The notes under the pieces: model-generated
Seen by the model: only the letters and a program-made list of their open reading frames with translations
What the model was told of the DNA's origin: nothing
Databases searched by the model: none
In this document: piece by piece, positions 1 to 10,373 of the stretch
How the letters are laid out: every line of letters starts with the position of its first letter
Position numbering within the stretch: the first letter of the stretch is position 1
NCBI GenBank assembly: GCA_022495005.1
Contig: JAGYXB010001100.1
Coordinates: forward strand, 1,426,001 to 1,490,000
DNA: 64,000 bases
Direction: 5' to 3'
Origin: Rhyacophila brunnea
Lineage: Eukaryota; Arthropoda; Insecta; Trichoptera; Rhyacophilidae
Translations under genes and position numbers: made by a program

Positions 1-777
1 AACTAGACCGATGCCGCCGGGATCGGATTACATTTATGACACTAGCTAAGTGTCTAACTACCTAATTCGTGTTTTCGCCGACAACATTGAAAAAGTATGA
101 ATAAAGTAAAAATCCAAGCTTTGTGAAGTCAGTAGGTACCTCCCAGCGCCGGCGGCTCAGCACTTCAATACAATAAACAACTTCTTTTGTAGTTTATGAA
201 TAACATGCTTGTTTCGAAGATTTTTACGATGGTTTTCAGATTTTTTTATGTTCTATGCTAAAATAGAACATGATGCGAAAAATGTTATACAATGATCTTA
301 CAATGATATAACAAGTAATGCTTACTTATAACGAGCAAATTCGGTCGGTCCCATCTTTCTCGTAATAACCAAGTTCGACTGTATAGACAAATATTGTTCT
401 CAATCAAATATTAACACTAGCTATATTAAATTTAAGAACACAGAAGAAACAGACGTCATATAGATTGAGTTTCCATCATTAGTAATTAATTTCCATTATT
501 TTTTTAAAAACTTTATCTCGTCGGAATCCAATTAGCAGTTTACGTAGGTACAGAAAACTTTACTAGGTATTCTAGGTATGTCTATTTCCACGGATTACAC
601 AAAAAATCTTTTTGTCGATGGACAGTGTCAAGGCATTACAGAGAATTCTAAGAAATAGATTTACTAGGGAGAGTTGGAATTTATACAATACATAGTAGTT
701 AAGTAGGTAGTAGGTAGGTACGTAAATATTTATTATTTTTAAGAAACTCCGTTTCGTCTATTTGATGGTTGGAAACA
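1..777. other. AT-rich non-coding stretch
   Basis: I see no coding region, RNA gene or recognisable transposon here. A short TAGGTAGGTAC-like run lies near 703-723, a low-complexity motif that recurs through the window. Confidence 0.5.
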
Positions 778-1150
778 TTAAGGCTACCTCAGTTGAGGCA
801 CGGTCTAAAAAGATCGTGGCTAGGCGATGATTGCGCGTCGCGGGTGCAATTGACGCAAGCCAAACGAAATATAATTTGTCATATAAATCCAACAATTCCA
901 TTTAATGTTCTGTTTATTGTTCTATTAGTAACAATAGTAATATATTCATTCACATGTTTTCTTTTTCAAGTAAATGGGTAACGTTTTTAGTCATCTTTAC
1001 ACGATTTAAGAATTAATACGCCCGTCGCCATCACGAAACATATTTCCGTGTTACCAGCTCGACGTTCTCTCTCCGAATGGCAGCGAGTCCAAAATTTCGT
1101 CGCGCCTATAGTTGAAAATTATTTACCGTTTCACTGATGTATCACCTTAA
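778..1150 (+). repeat. TTAA-bounded MITE, copy A
   Basis: The unit is bounded by TTAA on both sides (778-781 and 1147-1150). Inside these the ends are inverted repeats: GGCTACCTCAGTTG on the left, and GGTGATACATCAGTG when the right end is read in reverse. A second copy in opposite orientation lies at 21652-22018 and aligns over its whole length. The 70-codon open frame inside is not protein-like. TTAA duplication is typical of piggyBac-type transposition, but the tip is not a classic piggyBac CCC end, so the superfamily is open. Confidence 0.7.
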
Positions 1151-1408
1151 TTTTATTTGTCAGTCAACACAGGTTATAACGACCACATTAAAATAAAAGA
1201 ATATTTTATACAGAATTAAAAATTGGGATGTTATAGTAAGTAAAAGTATAAATTTAATGAATTTATCTTCTTTTCGGTTGTTCCCTCATGGCTGAGGATC
1301 GTGACCACTTTGAAATCCCGCCATCTTGTGAGCGACCAAGACTTTTTTGATATGCATGAAAATAATTGGTATTGGTACCTACCAGTCATGCAGAAAATTG
1401 GTACTGGT

Positions 1409-1515
1409 CAGCATTGCCAACTTTGCGTTTTCCTTGCTATAGATCTAGCATTTTTGAATAGGCAACTAACATAGCTTTAAAAATTCGCATATGACGTTAA
1501 ATCTAGCGTTTTATC
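1409..1515 (-). repeat. fragment of CAGYGTTGCCAAC element
   Basis: It starts CAGCATTGCCAACTTTGCGT and continues with motifs such as GATCTAGCATTTTTGAATAG. These match the reverse complement of the right end of the complete element at 42421-42850. Only one end is present. Confidence 0.55.
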
Positions 1516-2337
1516 TACATGCTGGTCCTTTATTTTATAGTTTATATACCGTACCTATAGGTATTTTATAAATGTTACAACTAAATTTCTTTCCTGCGTC
1601 ATTTTTTTTAATTTTATTAGTTGTAAAATAATACGAAATTATGAAATTTAATATGGTTTATTATTTACACACTTTTTGAGTTTTGACAATAAATGTACTT
1701 TGTATATTTATTTCTACCATCTTGCATAATTTCTTATCGAATTTGGGGTATTTTTCTGAATATTGAATGGTATGTGCGGGAAATCCCTTAACAACGTAAG
1801 TATTTGATATCACGTTGTGTCATTTGTATAGGTAGGTACAAGGAGTTATCTAAGACGGCCACCCCCTAAGATAGAATTATGCCATACTTATATTATATTT
1901 ATAAGTACTTACATACTACGATAATATATTATTATATGCGTCATAATTTATGTAATAGGTATGATAATATTATGTAAAATTAAATAATTTATCAGATTTA
2001 AAACATTCAGGATTAATGGATTATTATAAAATCGTGTGTTAAGTTACAACAACAAACAACTTAGCCGTTTGTTTCCTCCCACGTTTTAAATTCTTGAGAG
2101 AGTTGTGAAAATTATTTCTGACTTTAATAGGGTTGCTGGATTTGCGTCGGAATGTGCTGTTTGTTCTCTTCTCAATATCCCGGAACATTTGTGATTATTT
2201 CATTTAATACAACCAAGTGCCTTTATATTTCTCTTACTAGTACACATTGTCAAAATATACTTAGTGCTCCATAGCTTTGACAGGAAGATTCGGATATACG
2301 GACCCGTGAGTGGGGTGTGGAGAATCTGCGTGGTATC

Positions 2338-2455
2338 TATTAAATACATAAGGCGGCTATCGAGGGTAGTTTATCGTATTAATTTATTGAGATATTAAGT
2401 TAGTCGTCTAAACTGTCTATCTCGTTCTAAAAGATAGCACAGCCAAGATAGGTAC
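2338..2455 (+). repeat. dispersed repeat, copy 1
   Basis: It shares AAGGCGGCTATCGA, then GTCTAAACTGTC, then CACAGCCAAGA in the same order as 48276-48405, with indels between. The type is unknown. Confidence 0.5.
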
Positions 2456-3536
2456 CTAGGAATAGGAATAGGATGAAACAAGAAAATTTGTATAATTGCC
2501 CCCGAATAATGATTGACTAGCTAAAAAGAACTTATAGTGGAAAATAAATAAAATTGCATCGGAAAAACTGTTTTCTTTTTCGATTACCTAGGTACCTACC
2601 TTACTTTACTATTTTTTGGTTTTCCTATAAAAACCACGTAAACAAGTGCCTCATTTGTATCCACGAAAAATGCAATCAAGATAAACCTTTGAGTTTGTTT
2701 ATTGAATAATATAATAAGAAGTTGTCTTCAATTAATTTTTTTCATACTCTCTTGTAATTATTGTTTATGGTATATTTTAATTTGAAGCATTTTTTTTATT
2801 CTGTGATCTATATTTACATTATACAGGCAGTGAATAAAATGATTTTATGGCTTAGCACGGCAATAACAATATTATGATGTAAAAAAAATCAACTAAATGT
2901 TTTATGTCAGTCTGGTTTGAGTAATATTGTTGTTATTCTTGTAATAATATTTTTTTCATGCGGCCTGTGGAACGCGCCAATTCTTTTATGTGGCTACACC
3001 ATAGCTGCTTTTTACCAACTGTCAAACTGTCACGATCTGTCAATAAACATATTGAATGAAAATCTTAGATTTCCTGCAGCATAACATGAACGACTAGAAA
3101 ATAATATAACATGGAACACAGGAAAGAAGTGTAGGTCCTATATTTTATCTGCTAATTGTAGGTACTTACCTATCTAAACAATTCTAGATTCTTAGCCAAG
3201 TCAACATTAGTGTTTGTATGTCTCTAGAGGTCAGTTTGCCGATTTTTTTTGTTATTTAATATACGATGATTTCGCTGATACTAATTAATACGTTTTGATT
3301 GGATGCATCCCTTGATTATTCATAGTAATTGTTGTCCTGTCACCATGAAAAATGGATGACGTTTATTAGACAATTTCGGGAGTGTTGATCGCATGAATTA
3401 TAGTTGCGCAGGACCGAGGGTGCAGGGGGGCTATGTACCGCAGTGTAGTTATTAGACGTGACGATTTCTGGCATGTATGAGCTATCAAAACAAGTGTGGG
3501 ACAAAAAAATATTAAAAATCGAGAGTTACCTGTAAC

Positions 3537-3855
3537 TAGAGTTGGGTTTCGGGAATTCTCGAAAAATTTTCGAGATTTTTCATCCCGAATCTCGAGAATT
3601 GAAAATTTTAACATTTCAGGAAATCTTCTTACATAAGGGATGTCTTCTTACTTAAATAAAAATAATATATTTTTTTGGAATTTGTCTGTTTTTACACTGA
3701 TTTTAGGATTTTACAGGTTTTTTTTAATTTCCCGATATCGAGAATTCCCGAGAATTCTTTTCTTGAAATACAGAATCTCGTGAATTCAAAATTTCATCAT
3801 TTCGGGAAATCCCGAATCTCGAGATTGAGATTTTCTCGGGAAATACCCAACTCAC
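3537..3855 (+). repeat. hAT-type MITE with CCCGAATCTCGAG subterminal repeats, copy 1
   Basis: The left end is TAGAGTTGGGT and the right end is ACCCAACTCAC. Flanking 8-mers CCTGTAAC (3529-3536) and GCTGTAAC (3856-3863) match at 7 of 8 positions, as expected for a hAT target duplication. Inside the ends are inverted runs of GGGAATTCTCGAG-type sequence, giving a hairpin-rich element. A longer copy lies at 11607-12149. Confidence 0.8.
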
Positions 3856-3924
3856 GCTGTAACTGCCTTGTATCAACAAATATATACATTATATTCCCAA
3901 CATTAGAGTATACTTAGTCAAAGA

Positions 3925-4080
3925 CCACTATAGTCAGACCATGACATAAAACTGTAAACATTGATGGTAGTGCCTGTTATTGCTCATACTTCGAATTATG
4001 GTAAACTGTTTGATGGAAATGATAATTGTTGAAAAAAGAGTATTATGGCATTACAGATATTGGGCAATGCAAGATAATAC
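3925..4080 (+). repeat. foldback MITE (CACTATAGTCAG family), half copy
   Basis: It begins CCACTATAGTCAGACCATGA and continues AACTGTAAACATTGATGG, TACTTCGAATTATGG and GTAAACTGTTTG. These follow the order of the fuller copies at 37357-37640, 35850-36050 and 23845-24110. The opposite arm is missing or decayed. Confidence 0.6.
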
Positions 4081-4215
4081 CTAATATAAAAATTATTTAA
4101 TTACACATAACCAATATAACAATAAAATAGAAACAACATGTTATATAAATATTTTAAGTAAAATGATAAAATCAATTACAAATTTAACCTATACATCCAC
4201 GAATATTATATAGTT

Positions 4216-4484
4216 TAAAAAAAATTAACCTTCATGGTGCCATCAAACAGGTTAATCGCTCGGTACAAAGCATCATGAAACATCACATCCGTCCTACGAC
4301 GGGGTATCATGAAGACCGCAGAGTTACAAGTGATATTGGCGGGAACATTAAAATTAATATTTGCCAGATGGTAAATGAATCTACGAAGAAGTAAAAAGAA
4401 TTGCTTTAAAAGAGCAATCACTCTTTGAGTGGACAGTAATTGCATTGATAGCATACCCAGAAGAAAACAAGTCGGAAAATTCAT
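4216..4484 (-). pseudogene. remnant of a non-LTR retrotransposon reverse transcriptase tail
   Basis: An 89-codon minus-strand frame ends with a stretch containing IPRRRTDVMFHDALYRAINL. The order 'IPRxRT ... aLYRAInLFd' resembles the last part of jockey/CR1-like reverse transcriptases, and the relics at 46560-47500 and 61255-61945 end the same way. Nothing upstream of it is intact. I assign it by resemblance only and it could be chance. Confidence 0.4.
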
Positions 4485-4639
4485 TTTATCATTATCATAA
4501 GGAAAGAATCCATATGTTTTTAAGTAGAGAAATCTAAGAAATCTATTGTAACTTCATTGTGTGGTCGGACACTGTGAGGATTCCAAATAATGCTGGCATA
4601 TTCTAAACACAAATGATACACATAAGGTACATAGCACTC

Positions 4640-4905
4640 GGACGGTTAGTCGAAACTATTTGTTTTCATTGAACTGACTACAATGTGCAAATAGTATTTT
4701 TTAGTTTTTAAAATTCAATTAAAAACTGCCTTATACAAGCCGTAGTAGATAATAGTCAAAAATTATTCGTTTACAAAATATCTAAAATTATGCCATTAAA
4801 TCATACATAATTTTAGATATTTTATAGATAGAAGAATATTTTTTATCGATTATGGTTTGGTTTAGGCAGGGCTTAATGAATTTTAAAAAACTAACGCAAC
4901 ACTTG
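4640..4905 (+). repeat. internal piece of the CAGTGGCGAAGGG element family
   Basis: It shares TTTGTTTTCATTGAACT, GTAGTAGATAATAGTCAA and TTTTTTATCGATTATGGTTT with 42892-43433, and more weakly with 58850-59824. No terminal CAGTGGCG end is seen here, so the copy is truncated or rearranged. Confidence 0.6.
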
Positions 4906-4954
4906 TAATATATATTCTTAATTCAACGAAAACATTACATTAGCAAAACAACAC

Positions 4955-5560
4955 AGGGTAACAATACTCATGGCTGAAGAACACATTGACTTGAATACCA
5001 ATGCATGTGAGCGAAATGCATATCGTCACCTCAATAGTACAACTAGATAACTCTGATTTGGTCATTGTTGGGAAAATGAAATATAAACTTTACTTGATTA
5101 ACATAAATCTAGGATATAATTATTATTTAAAATAAAAATGAAAAATTGTGCTTGTCTAATTCGGATCAATTAAATAATGTTGAATTGTATGAAAAATTAT
5201 TGTAGATATATTTTTTAATTTATTTAACGCATTTATGGTTTTAAAGTTAACTAATATTTTCAAACAAAAAATTGATACAGTTCCCATTAACTTCTGACTT
5301 ACCGAGTTTTATCATTTTGTAGAGTAGGAAATGTAGAATCATTCAATAGCTATCTCAAAAACAGTGAAAATCAAGTTATCTAGTTTTAGTACTGAGGTGA
5401 CGATACATGACTAAGCGATTAAATCCAGTGCACAAGAAAGGGTTGCAACGTGGGTATTCTATTTATGTGATCGCACAACAAAGATGCGTGCGTGGGTCAG
5501 AAAGATACAGCTCATGCGTTACAGACAGAGTGATAGACAGCTAATTACAGAATATACATT
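4955..5560 (+). repeat. dispersed repeat split by a TA-bounded MITE
   Basis: Segments 4955-5022 and 5406-5560 together match, in inverse orientation, the contiguous sequence at 41045-41225. Shared motifs are TGTGAGCGAAATGCATAT, GGGTTGCAACGTGGG and TTCTATTTATGTGATCGC. The MITE at 5023-5403 interrupts it. The stretch lies just upstream of the CCCH gene, in what is probably its 5' intron. Confidence 0.6.
5023..5403 (+). repeat. TA-bounded (Tc1/mariner-like) MITE
   Basis: The ends are inverted: TCGTCACCTCAATAGTAC on the left and GTACTGAGGTGACGA on the right, each flanked by TA (5021-5022 and 5404-5405). TA duplication suggests a Tc1/mariner transposase. The host sequence is the older repeat also seen at 41045-41225, which lacks this insert. 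Confidence 0.65.
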
Positions 5561-5577
5561 AAGATAAATATAAATTA

Positions 5578-5589
5578 TTTTATTTTCAG
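5578..5589 (+). promoter_or_regulatory. 3' splice acceptor in the 5'UTR of the CCCH gene
   Basis: A pyrimidine-rich run ending TTTTCAG lies just before ACAAAATTTCACAATGG. It implies that the mRNA leader starts on an upstream exon that I could not locate. Confidence 0.55.
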
Positions 5590-5602
5590 ACAAAATTTCA
5601 CA

Positions 5603-7249
5603 ATGGATATCCCGCTGCCACCGAATCCCCCTTCACTGACTCATCCCCAGCCTCCTGACGACCAGTTCAGCGCACCGCCTTGCGATTCCATCTGCCGGGA
5701 CTTCTTGCGGGGAAAGTGTACGCGGCAGGCCTGCCGCTTCGTTCACAGGCTTACCAGACGGGCCTTCAAGAAGTATTACAGTTTCTGCCACGACTACCAG
5801 AATAAGATGTGCGAGAGGATCAACTGCAAGTTTCTCCACTGGACCCTGGAACAAGAGGAAGAGTTTTATCGGACCGGGGTCTTTCCGTACTCGGAGCCAA
5901 ATTCACCGGCCGTTGTGTTCCCTCAGCCTGGCGATCCCAATACGATGGGTGGCGCACCGGGCTTAATGCAATTTCCGCCTTCTACTATGAAAAGAGCGCA
6001 TGACACGGCGGATGATGCTTTCTATTACAACTGGCAGCAGGGCGCTCAATCTTGGGGACCGCCGCAAGCCAAAGTGTCCCGGTTCTCTGACGATCCGTCC
6101 CCTGACCGGAACACTGTCGAGCATTGTGTCCACAGTGCAGCAATGGAACAGAGACTAGCGGCCATGGAGAAGAATGTTCTGCTGGTTCTGAACAAGATAT
6201 CGCAGCTGGAGAATCCTCACGGTCACTTTGAAAACGGAAATGAATTCGCGTTAGATGGGGTAAGAAGCTATTCCACTCAGGGAACGCACATAACTTCATC
6301 TCCCGCGATGTCCAAATGTGTAATATCTCCGCGAGCACTGCAGAGCATGTCGTCGACTGATCCGGTAACCGTTGCAGTGGCGAGCATGGCTTCCTTGCAG
6401 GCATCATCACCCATAGTGACCATGAGCAGCCCCCAGACTGTCCTGATTGGTGGCACCGCTCCCACCTTGACCCTGCAGCAGATGAGCACTACGCAGTCGC
6501 CCCGACGTCTCACCCTCGCCCCACATCCCATAGGCACCATCACCGTGACCACCTCCCAGCCGCAGCAGATGAGCATGGTCCGGTCGGGACTAGGGAATAC
6601 CGTTGTGACAACGTCCCGTCCGCAGCAGTTTGGCTGCCAGTATTTACCGGCCACTTCCTGCCAGCAGCAAATTTTGGAAACGGACTCGGGACAACAGATC
6701 GTGGTGCCCAGTTCTGGTCAGCAACAAGTCATAGTAGTGAGTTCGGGCCACCAGCAAGTAATGGCCGCGAGCTGCAATCCGCAGCTGTTGAACGGCTCCG
6801 GGGATAGACTGATAACTGTCGCTTCGGAGAGGCGTCAGCTACTCGCTGCGTCTTCAGACGGCCAGCGGTTAATCAATGGAGATACACAGCTCATAGTCAC
6901 GAACGCCGACCGCCAGCATCTGGTCGCTGTTGATCACATCATCACTGGCAACTCTCAACCGCACCTCGTGTCCGCCGGCACAACGCAGCAACTGATCTCC
7001 GGTCCGCAGCCTCTGATCTCAAACGGCTCCGCTCAGCAGCTGATGGGTTCTGGTTCAAATAACCCGCAGACCTTGACGATAGCTGTATCCGGGAATAATC
7101 CTCAGCTGGTCGGACAGCAACTGGTCCTGACTCCACAGGCTTCGCAGCAGTTAATGGGCGGGACCTCTCAGGGTGTGGTTATATCCAACTCCCAGCAGGT
7201 TCCTATCATGTCGTACTCCATTGTCTCTCAAAGCATGTTGAGGCACTAG
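5603..7249 (+). CDS. CCCH zinc-finger protein, ZC3H10-like (548 aa)
   Basis: This probable RNA-binding protein has two tandem CCCH fingers of spacing C-x7-C-x4-C-x3-H: C31/C39/C44/H48 and C62/C70/C75/H79. The pattern 'ICRDFLRGKC ... FCHDYQNKMC' is that of the ZC3H10 family. A short predicted coiled coil follows at about 179-203. From about 250 to the end the protein is low-complexity, rich in Ser, Gln, Val and Thr, with imperfect units such as SSGQQQV and SSGHQQV. The third finger of vertebrate ZC3H10 is absent. The ATG sits in a good context (CACAATGG) 13 nt after a plausible splice acceptor (TTATTTTCAG, ending 5589), so at least one upstream non-coding exon is likely while the whole coding region is one exon. 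Its function in insects is not deducible here. The coding frame is GC-richer than its surroundings, which supports a real gene. Confidence 0.85.
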   Translation: MDIPLPPNPPSLTHPQPPDDQFSAPPCDSICRDFLRGKCTRQACRFVHRLTRRAFKKYYSFCHDYQNKMCERINCKFLHWTLEQEEEFYRTGVFPYSEPNSPAVVFPQPGDPNTMGGAPGLMQFPPSTMKRAHDTADDAFYYNWQQGAQSWGPPQAKVSRFSDDPSPDRNTVEHCVHSAAMEQRLAAMEKNVLLVLNKISQLENPHGHFENGNEFALDGVRSYSTQGTHITSSPAMSKCVISPRALQSMSSTDPVTVAVASMASLQASSPIVTMSSPQTVLIGGTAPTLTLQQMSTTQSPRRLTLAPHPIGTITVTTSQPQQMSMVRSGLGNTVVTTSRPQQFGCQYLPATSCQQQILETDSGQQIVVPSSGQQQVIVVSSGHQQVMAASCNPQLLNGSGDRLITVASERRQLLAASSDGQRLINGDTQLIVTNADRQHLVAVDHIITGNSQPHLVSAGTTQQLISGPQPLISNGSAQQLMGSGSNNPQTLTIAVSGNNPQLVGQQLVLTPQASQQLMGGTSQGVVISNSQQVPIMSYSIVSQSMLRH

Positions 7250-7361
7250 TCTCTTTCTGCATCTGGCCTGGTGAAAAAATCAATTGACACAACACTTTTT
7301 GCCCGTTCAAAACAAAGTTCGTACAGATTGGAATGTTGAGGAGAACTCATAATGCACACAA

Positions 7362-7367
7362 AATAAA
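7362..7367 (+). promoter_or_regulatory. poly(A) signal of the CCCH gene
   Basis: AATAAA lies 113 nt after the TAG stop codon and is the first such hexamer downstream of it. Confidence 0.6.
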
Positions 7368-7822
7368 ATTATAACATGTGATTTCAGCTACATAAACCTC
7401 CTGTTTCCACCTTGCCTTCATGGCTCATTGCTGGTCATTGGGTCAATGCGATTCAACAATAATACTTGTAACATAACTGCAGGTCTATTCCAATTATGTC
7501 ACACCGTAACACCCAATAACACCATTACTGCAATCCGAGATAACCCCAATATGTTACGGACATGTTCTGTGTGTAAAACGGTTATCTAAAAGAGAATCTT
7601 TGATTTGGTATCTGTGTTTCGTCCAAAGTTTGAACTCGTGTTTCTGGCAAAGTTGCGCAATCCGCTATCGCTAATGTCGCAAACTAAACGCAAGAATACA
7701 ACATCACACTTTTAGAGTTAAGTGATAATATGTTGGAATAGATCTGCTGAAGTCTATGCGTTTTCTCAATATTCATTTAAAATGCGGTTTCTAGACACTT
7801 AAAAGCTTATTATGTTATATTA

Positions 7823-7929
7823 GGAGTCATCCATAAATGATGTCATATGATTTTAGGTGTTTTGTTATGTCGTTACATCATAACCTACCCTTTCCCCCAC
7901 CTTAGAGTGACATCATATATAGATGACCC
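7823..7929 (+). repeat. short palindromic MITE with TTA duplication
   Basis: The left end GGAGTCATCCATAAATGATG and the right end (reverse complement GGGTCATCTATATATGATG) pair. TTA flanks both sides (7820-7822 and 7930-7932). The 107-bp unit resembles the widespread insect GGGTCATCCATAAAT foldback elements. The 91-codon frame through it is a chance frame. Confidence 0.65.
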
Positions 7930-8307
7930 TTATTGTAATGCTCTAATTATGCAAGCAGACTCAACAACTCATACCGATCGACACGCGATTCAGGTAGAGT
8001 GCGAAAATTATAAGTTGAAGTGTCATGGCGGCCGTCTTGGCGCTGCTATATATTATGAAAGGATTGTCAGTATTGTAGTTCTCGAAACGGCCACGCTTTA
8101 CGTTAAACTTGCCGCAGTCTAGCAATTATTGTATTGCCTCGAAACCTGTGATTGATTCATAACAAACATTATGTTGCTAGTGTTAAAAATTATACTAAAA
8201 CATTGATCAGCTTTGTGGCTACAATAGAGTATAAACCATAGAGGTATTAAATAAAAAGAGGGGCAAGTAATTGGCTTTCTCATATATTCTCACATAAACC
8301 CACGCCC

Positions 8308-8545
8308 ACGGTGGCCGCGCGGCATAAGCGTTGGACTATAAAGCCGTGGGTCCCAGGTTCGAATCCTGGGTCTGACAAGTACACATATTGTTTTTCAATT
8401 TGTGTGTGTCAGGGTATGGACCTAATAGGTTGAGCAAGTGGCTGACATCCATTTCTCCTAAAAAACAAAATCTGTCAATACAAATCTCCACTCTGTGGAG
8501 GCCCATATGATCCTATCAGGATCGGACATGGTCGAAAAAAAAAAA
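8308..8545 (+). repeat. tRNA-derived SINE, copy 1 (full length)
   Basis: A tRNA-like head (GGTGGCCGCGCGGC, then box B GGTTCGAATCC at 8356-8366) is followed by a body (CAATTTGTGTGTGTCAGGG, GTTGAGCAAGTGGCTGACAT, ACTCTGTGGAGGCCCA) and an A-rich tail at 8535-8545. Related copies lie at 14485-14673 (-), 36232-36450 (+) and 43166-43385 (+). Confidence 0.85.
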
Positions 8546-8770
8546 TATAATAAATAATGTTAACGTAGAAATTTTGCCGCAAATTGATTACCAGCCTGCC
8601 TCACAATACTTTCATATAACCTGCCACCCCTAGGTATAAACAGTCTTCTCTAATATTTTTGTCGAGTTTGTTTGTGTAATTTGGCCAAATGTTGATAATT
8701 ATATAAGTTTTTAGGATGTTTAATACTAGTTAGTGTATGACTAAGATGCGTGGAAATATCTATTTCTATC

Positions 8771-9100
8771 TGCCTAAGCCCAAATGCATAGAATGTCACT
8801 AATCACTATATATTGTTACTAAGGTAAATAGTGTTTTGTCATTATGTACGTGTGTTAAGATGCTCACAGCGGGTAGCAAAATTTTACGGCTGTCATAATA
8901 CTTGCGTTTTTTTAACAAGAAACTTTATAAATAGGGCAATCGAAATTTAAAAAATGGTAATAATTTTGATTGTGGAAAGCAACGTTGCATTAATTATAAT
9001 AATTTTCGAATCCGTCAATACTATTTTGGTATACCTATGACTTCTGTTGTTATTTTAATTTAATATAATGTCGACATTCTACGAATCTGGGCCTTAGACT
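8771..9100 (+). repeat. MITE with TIR of GCCTAAGSCCAGATKC type
   Basis: The left arm GCCTAAGCCCAAATGCATAG, continuing AATGTCAC, matches the reverse complement of the right arm (GTCTAAGGCCCAGATTCGTA, continuing GAATGTCGAC) over about 28 bp. No coding sequence lies inside and no clear target duplication was found. Confidence 0.6.
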
Positions 9101-10068
9101 TTTTACTAGAAGATTTTAATAACTGTACGACATTTGACACGGTATTGAAAAATAGTTCAATTATAGCTTATTATAAATGCCCAATAACTACTCTATTTTT
9201 TAACCTTCCCTTTACGAAGCAAATGAATTTCATCCGTTCCGGAGACGTCACCTTGGGTTACCGTATGAGATTGACAATTTTACAATAGGTAAAAGGGAAA
9301 TGTCTATTTTGGCAACGTAAATAAGTCTAATAAGATTCATCATTATTAATTACTATTTGTTTTATTGATTAAATGATCAAAACTTAATTAAAACCATACA
9401 GGTATACACATTCTTACAGCCTACAAGTCGTAATACTATCTTGATTTCACTTACTTTCTTATCCCATCCTCACAATTGAGTATGTCTCTCCCGCATATAC
9501 ATACTTTTAGACTATGTCTTTTGTTCGTAATGGAATTCAACGCTCTGTTTGCAATGTGCATTTATAATTTATGGCAGGTAAATGAAATCTGACTGATATC
9601 TATCAATTATATGTATTAACTGGATAATGCCATCGATTTTGAAAATAACAACATTTTAATTAGATGTAATATTGATTATTCTAGGAATAGCCGAAATATG
9701 AAAATAACAAAGTGCATATTAACTGAAATATTTGCAGTTTAATGTGCTGGGTAACCTAAAGTGACATTACAGTAACGGGAGTGTTAAACCATTCTCAGGA
9801 CTAAATGATTGGTTACTGATTGATGATGCATGAATGCTAAAATCATATGACAGTAACTTATCATTGAAAATATTGATTTTAATGGTTAATTAGTGATGGT
9901 TTAAGTTATATATTATATTATACTGACTTTAATTAAATATATCTTGCATAAGTTTAACCTGTTAGTGAAGGTATTACTGAAAATCAAATTTTCTGATATA
10001 TTAAATTATTATTTGTGAAATGTGTGCGTAAACGGTAAATTATAATTATTGCCTCATAAGTGGACCAT
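9101..10068. other. AT-rich intergenic stretch
   Basis: No gene or repeat that I can define is present. Confidence 0.4.
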
Positions 10069-10373
10069 TGGGTCTATTCTATGCTTATCGACCGCTAAAG
10101 TGATAAAGTGAAAAATATTATCAAACTTAGGGTAGGTTTGTATCAAAATATTAGCACTTATTGTAACAATTACACGAAGCCGGTTTTATTGTTGCAATAA
10201 GTGCTATATTTTAACAGCACCTATCTTGCTGCTGTTAAAATATCGCACTTATTGCAACAATAAAAACCGGCTTCGTGTAATTGTTACAATAAGTGCTAAT
10301 ATTTTGATACAAACCTACCCTAAGTTTGATACTATTTATCAATTTAGTGTTCGATAAGTATAGAATAGACCCA
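10069..10373. repeat. 305-bp near-perfect palindrome (foldback element)
   Basis: TGGGTCTATTCTATGCTTAT on the left is mirrored by ATAAGTATAGAATAGACCCA on the right. The inner arms (ATTAGCACTTATTGTAACAA, ACACGAAGCCGGTTTTATTG) continue the pairing to a short centre near 10221 (CAGCACCTATCTTGCTGCTG). The RNA or single strand would fold into one long hairpin. Confidence 0.85.

Larger units (their letters stand above)
1151..3536. other. intergenic stretch with two repeat fragments
   Basis: No gene is visible. The stretch holds a fragment of the CAGYGTTGCCAAC element near 1409 and a dispersed repeat at 2338-2455. The rest is AT-rich unique-looking sequence. Confidence 0.45.

Noticed and set aside
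5985..6654. Minus-strand frames of 125-141 codons across the CCCH gene
   Set aside because: They are antisense to a well-supported coding region and have no protein resemblance.
8308..8370. Functional tRNA gene
   Set aside because: The same tRNA-like head with an identical downstream body occurs three more times, which marks it as a SINE.
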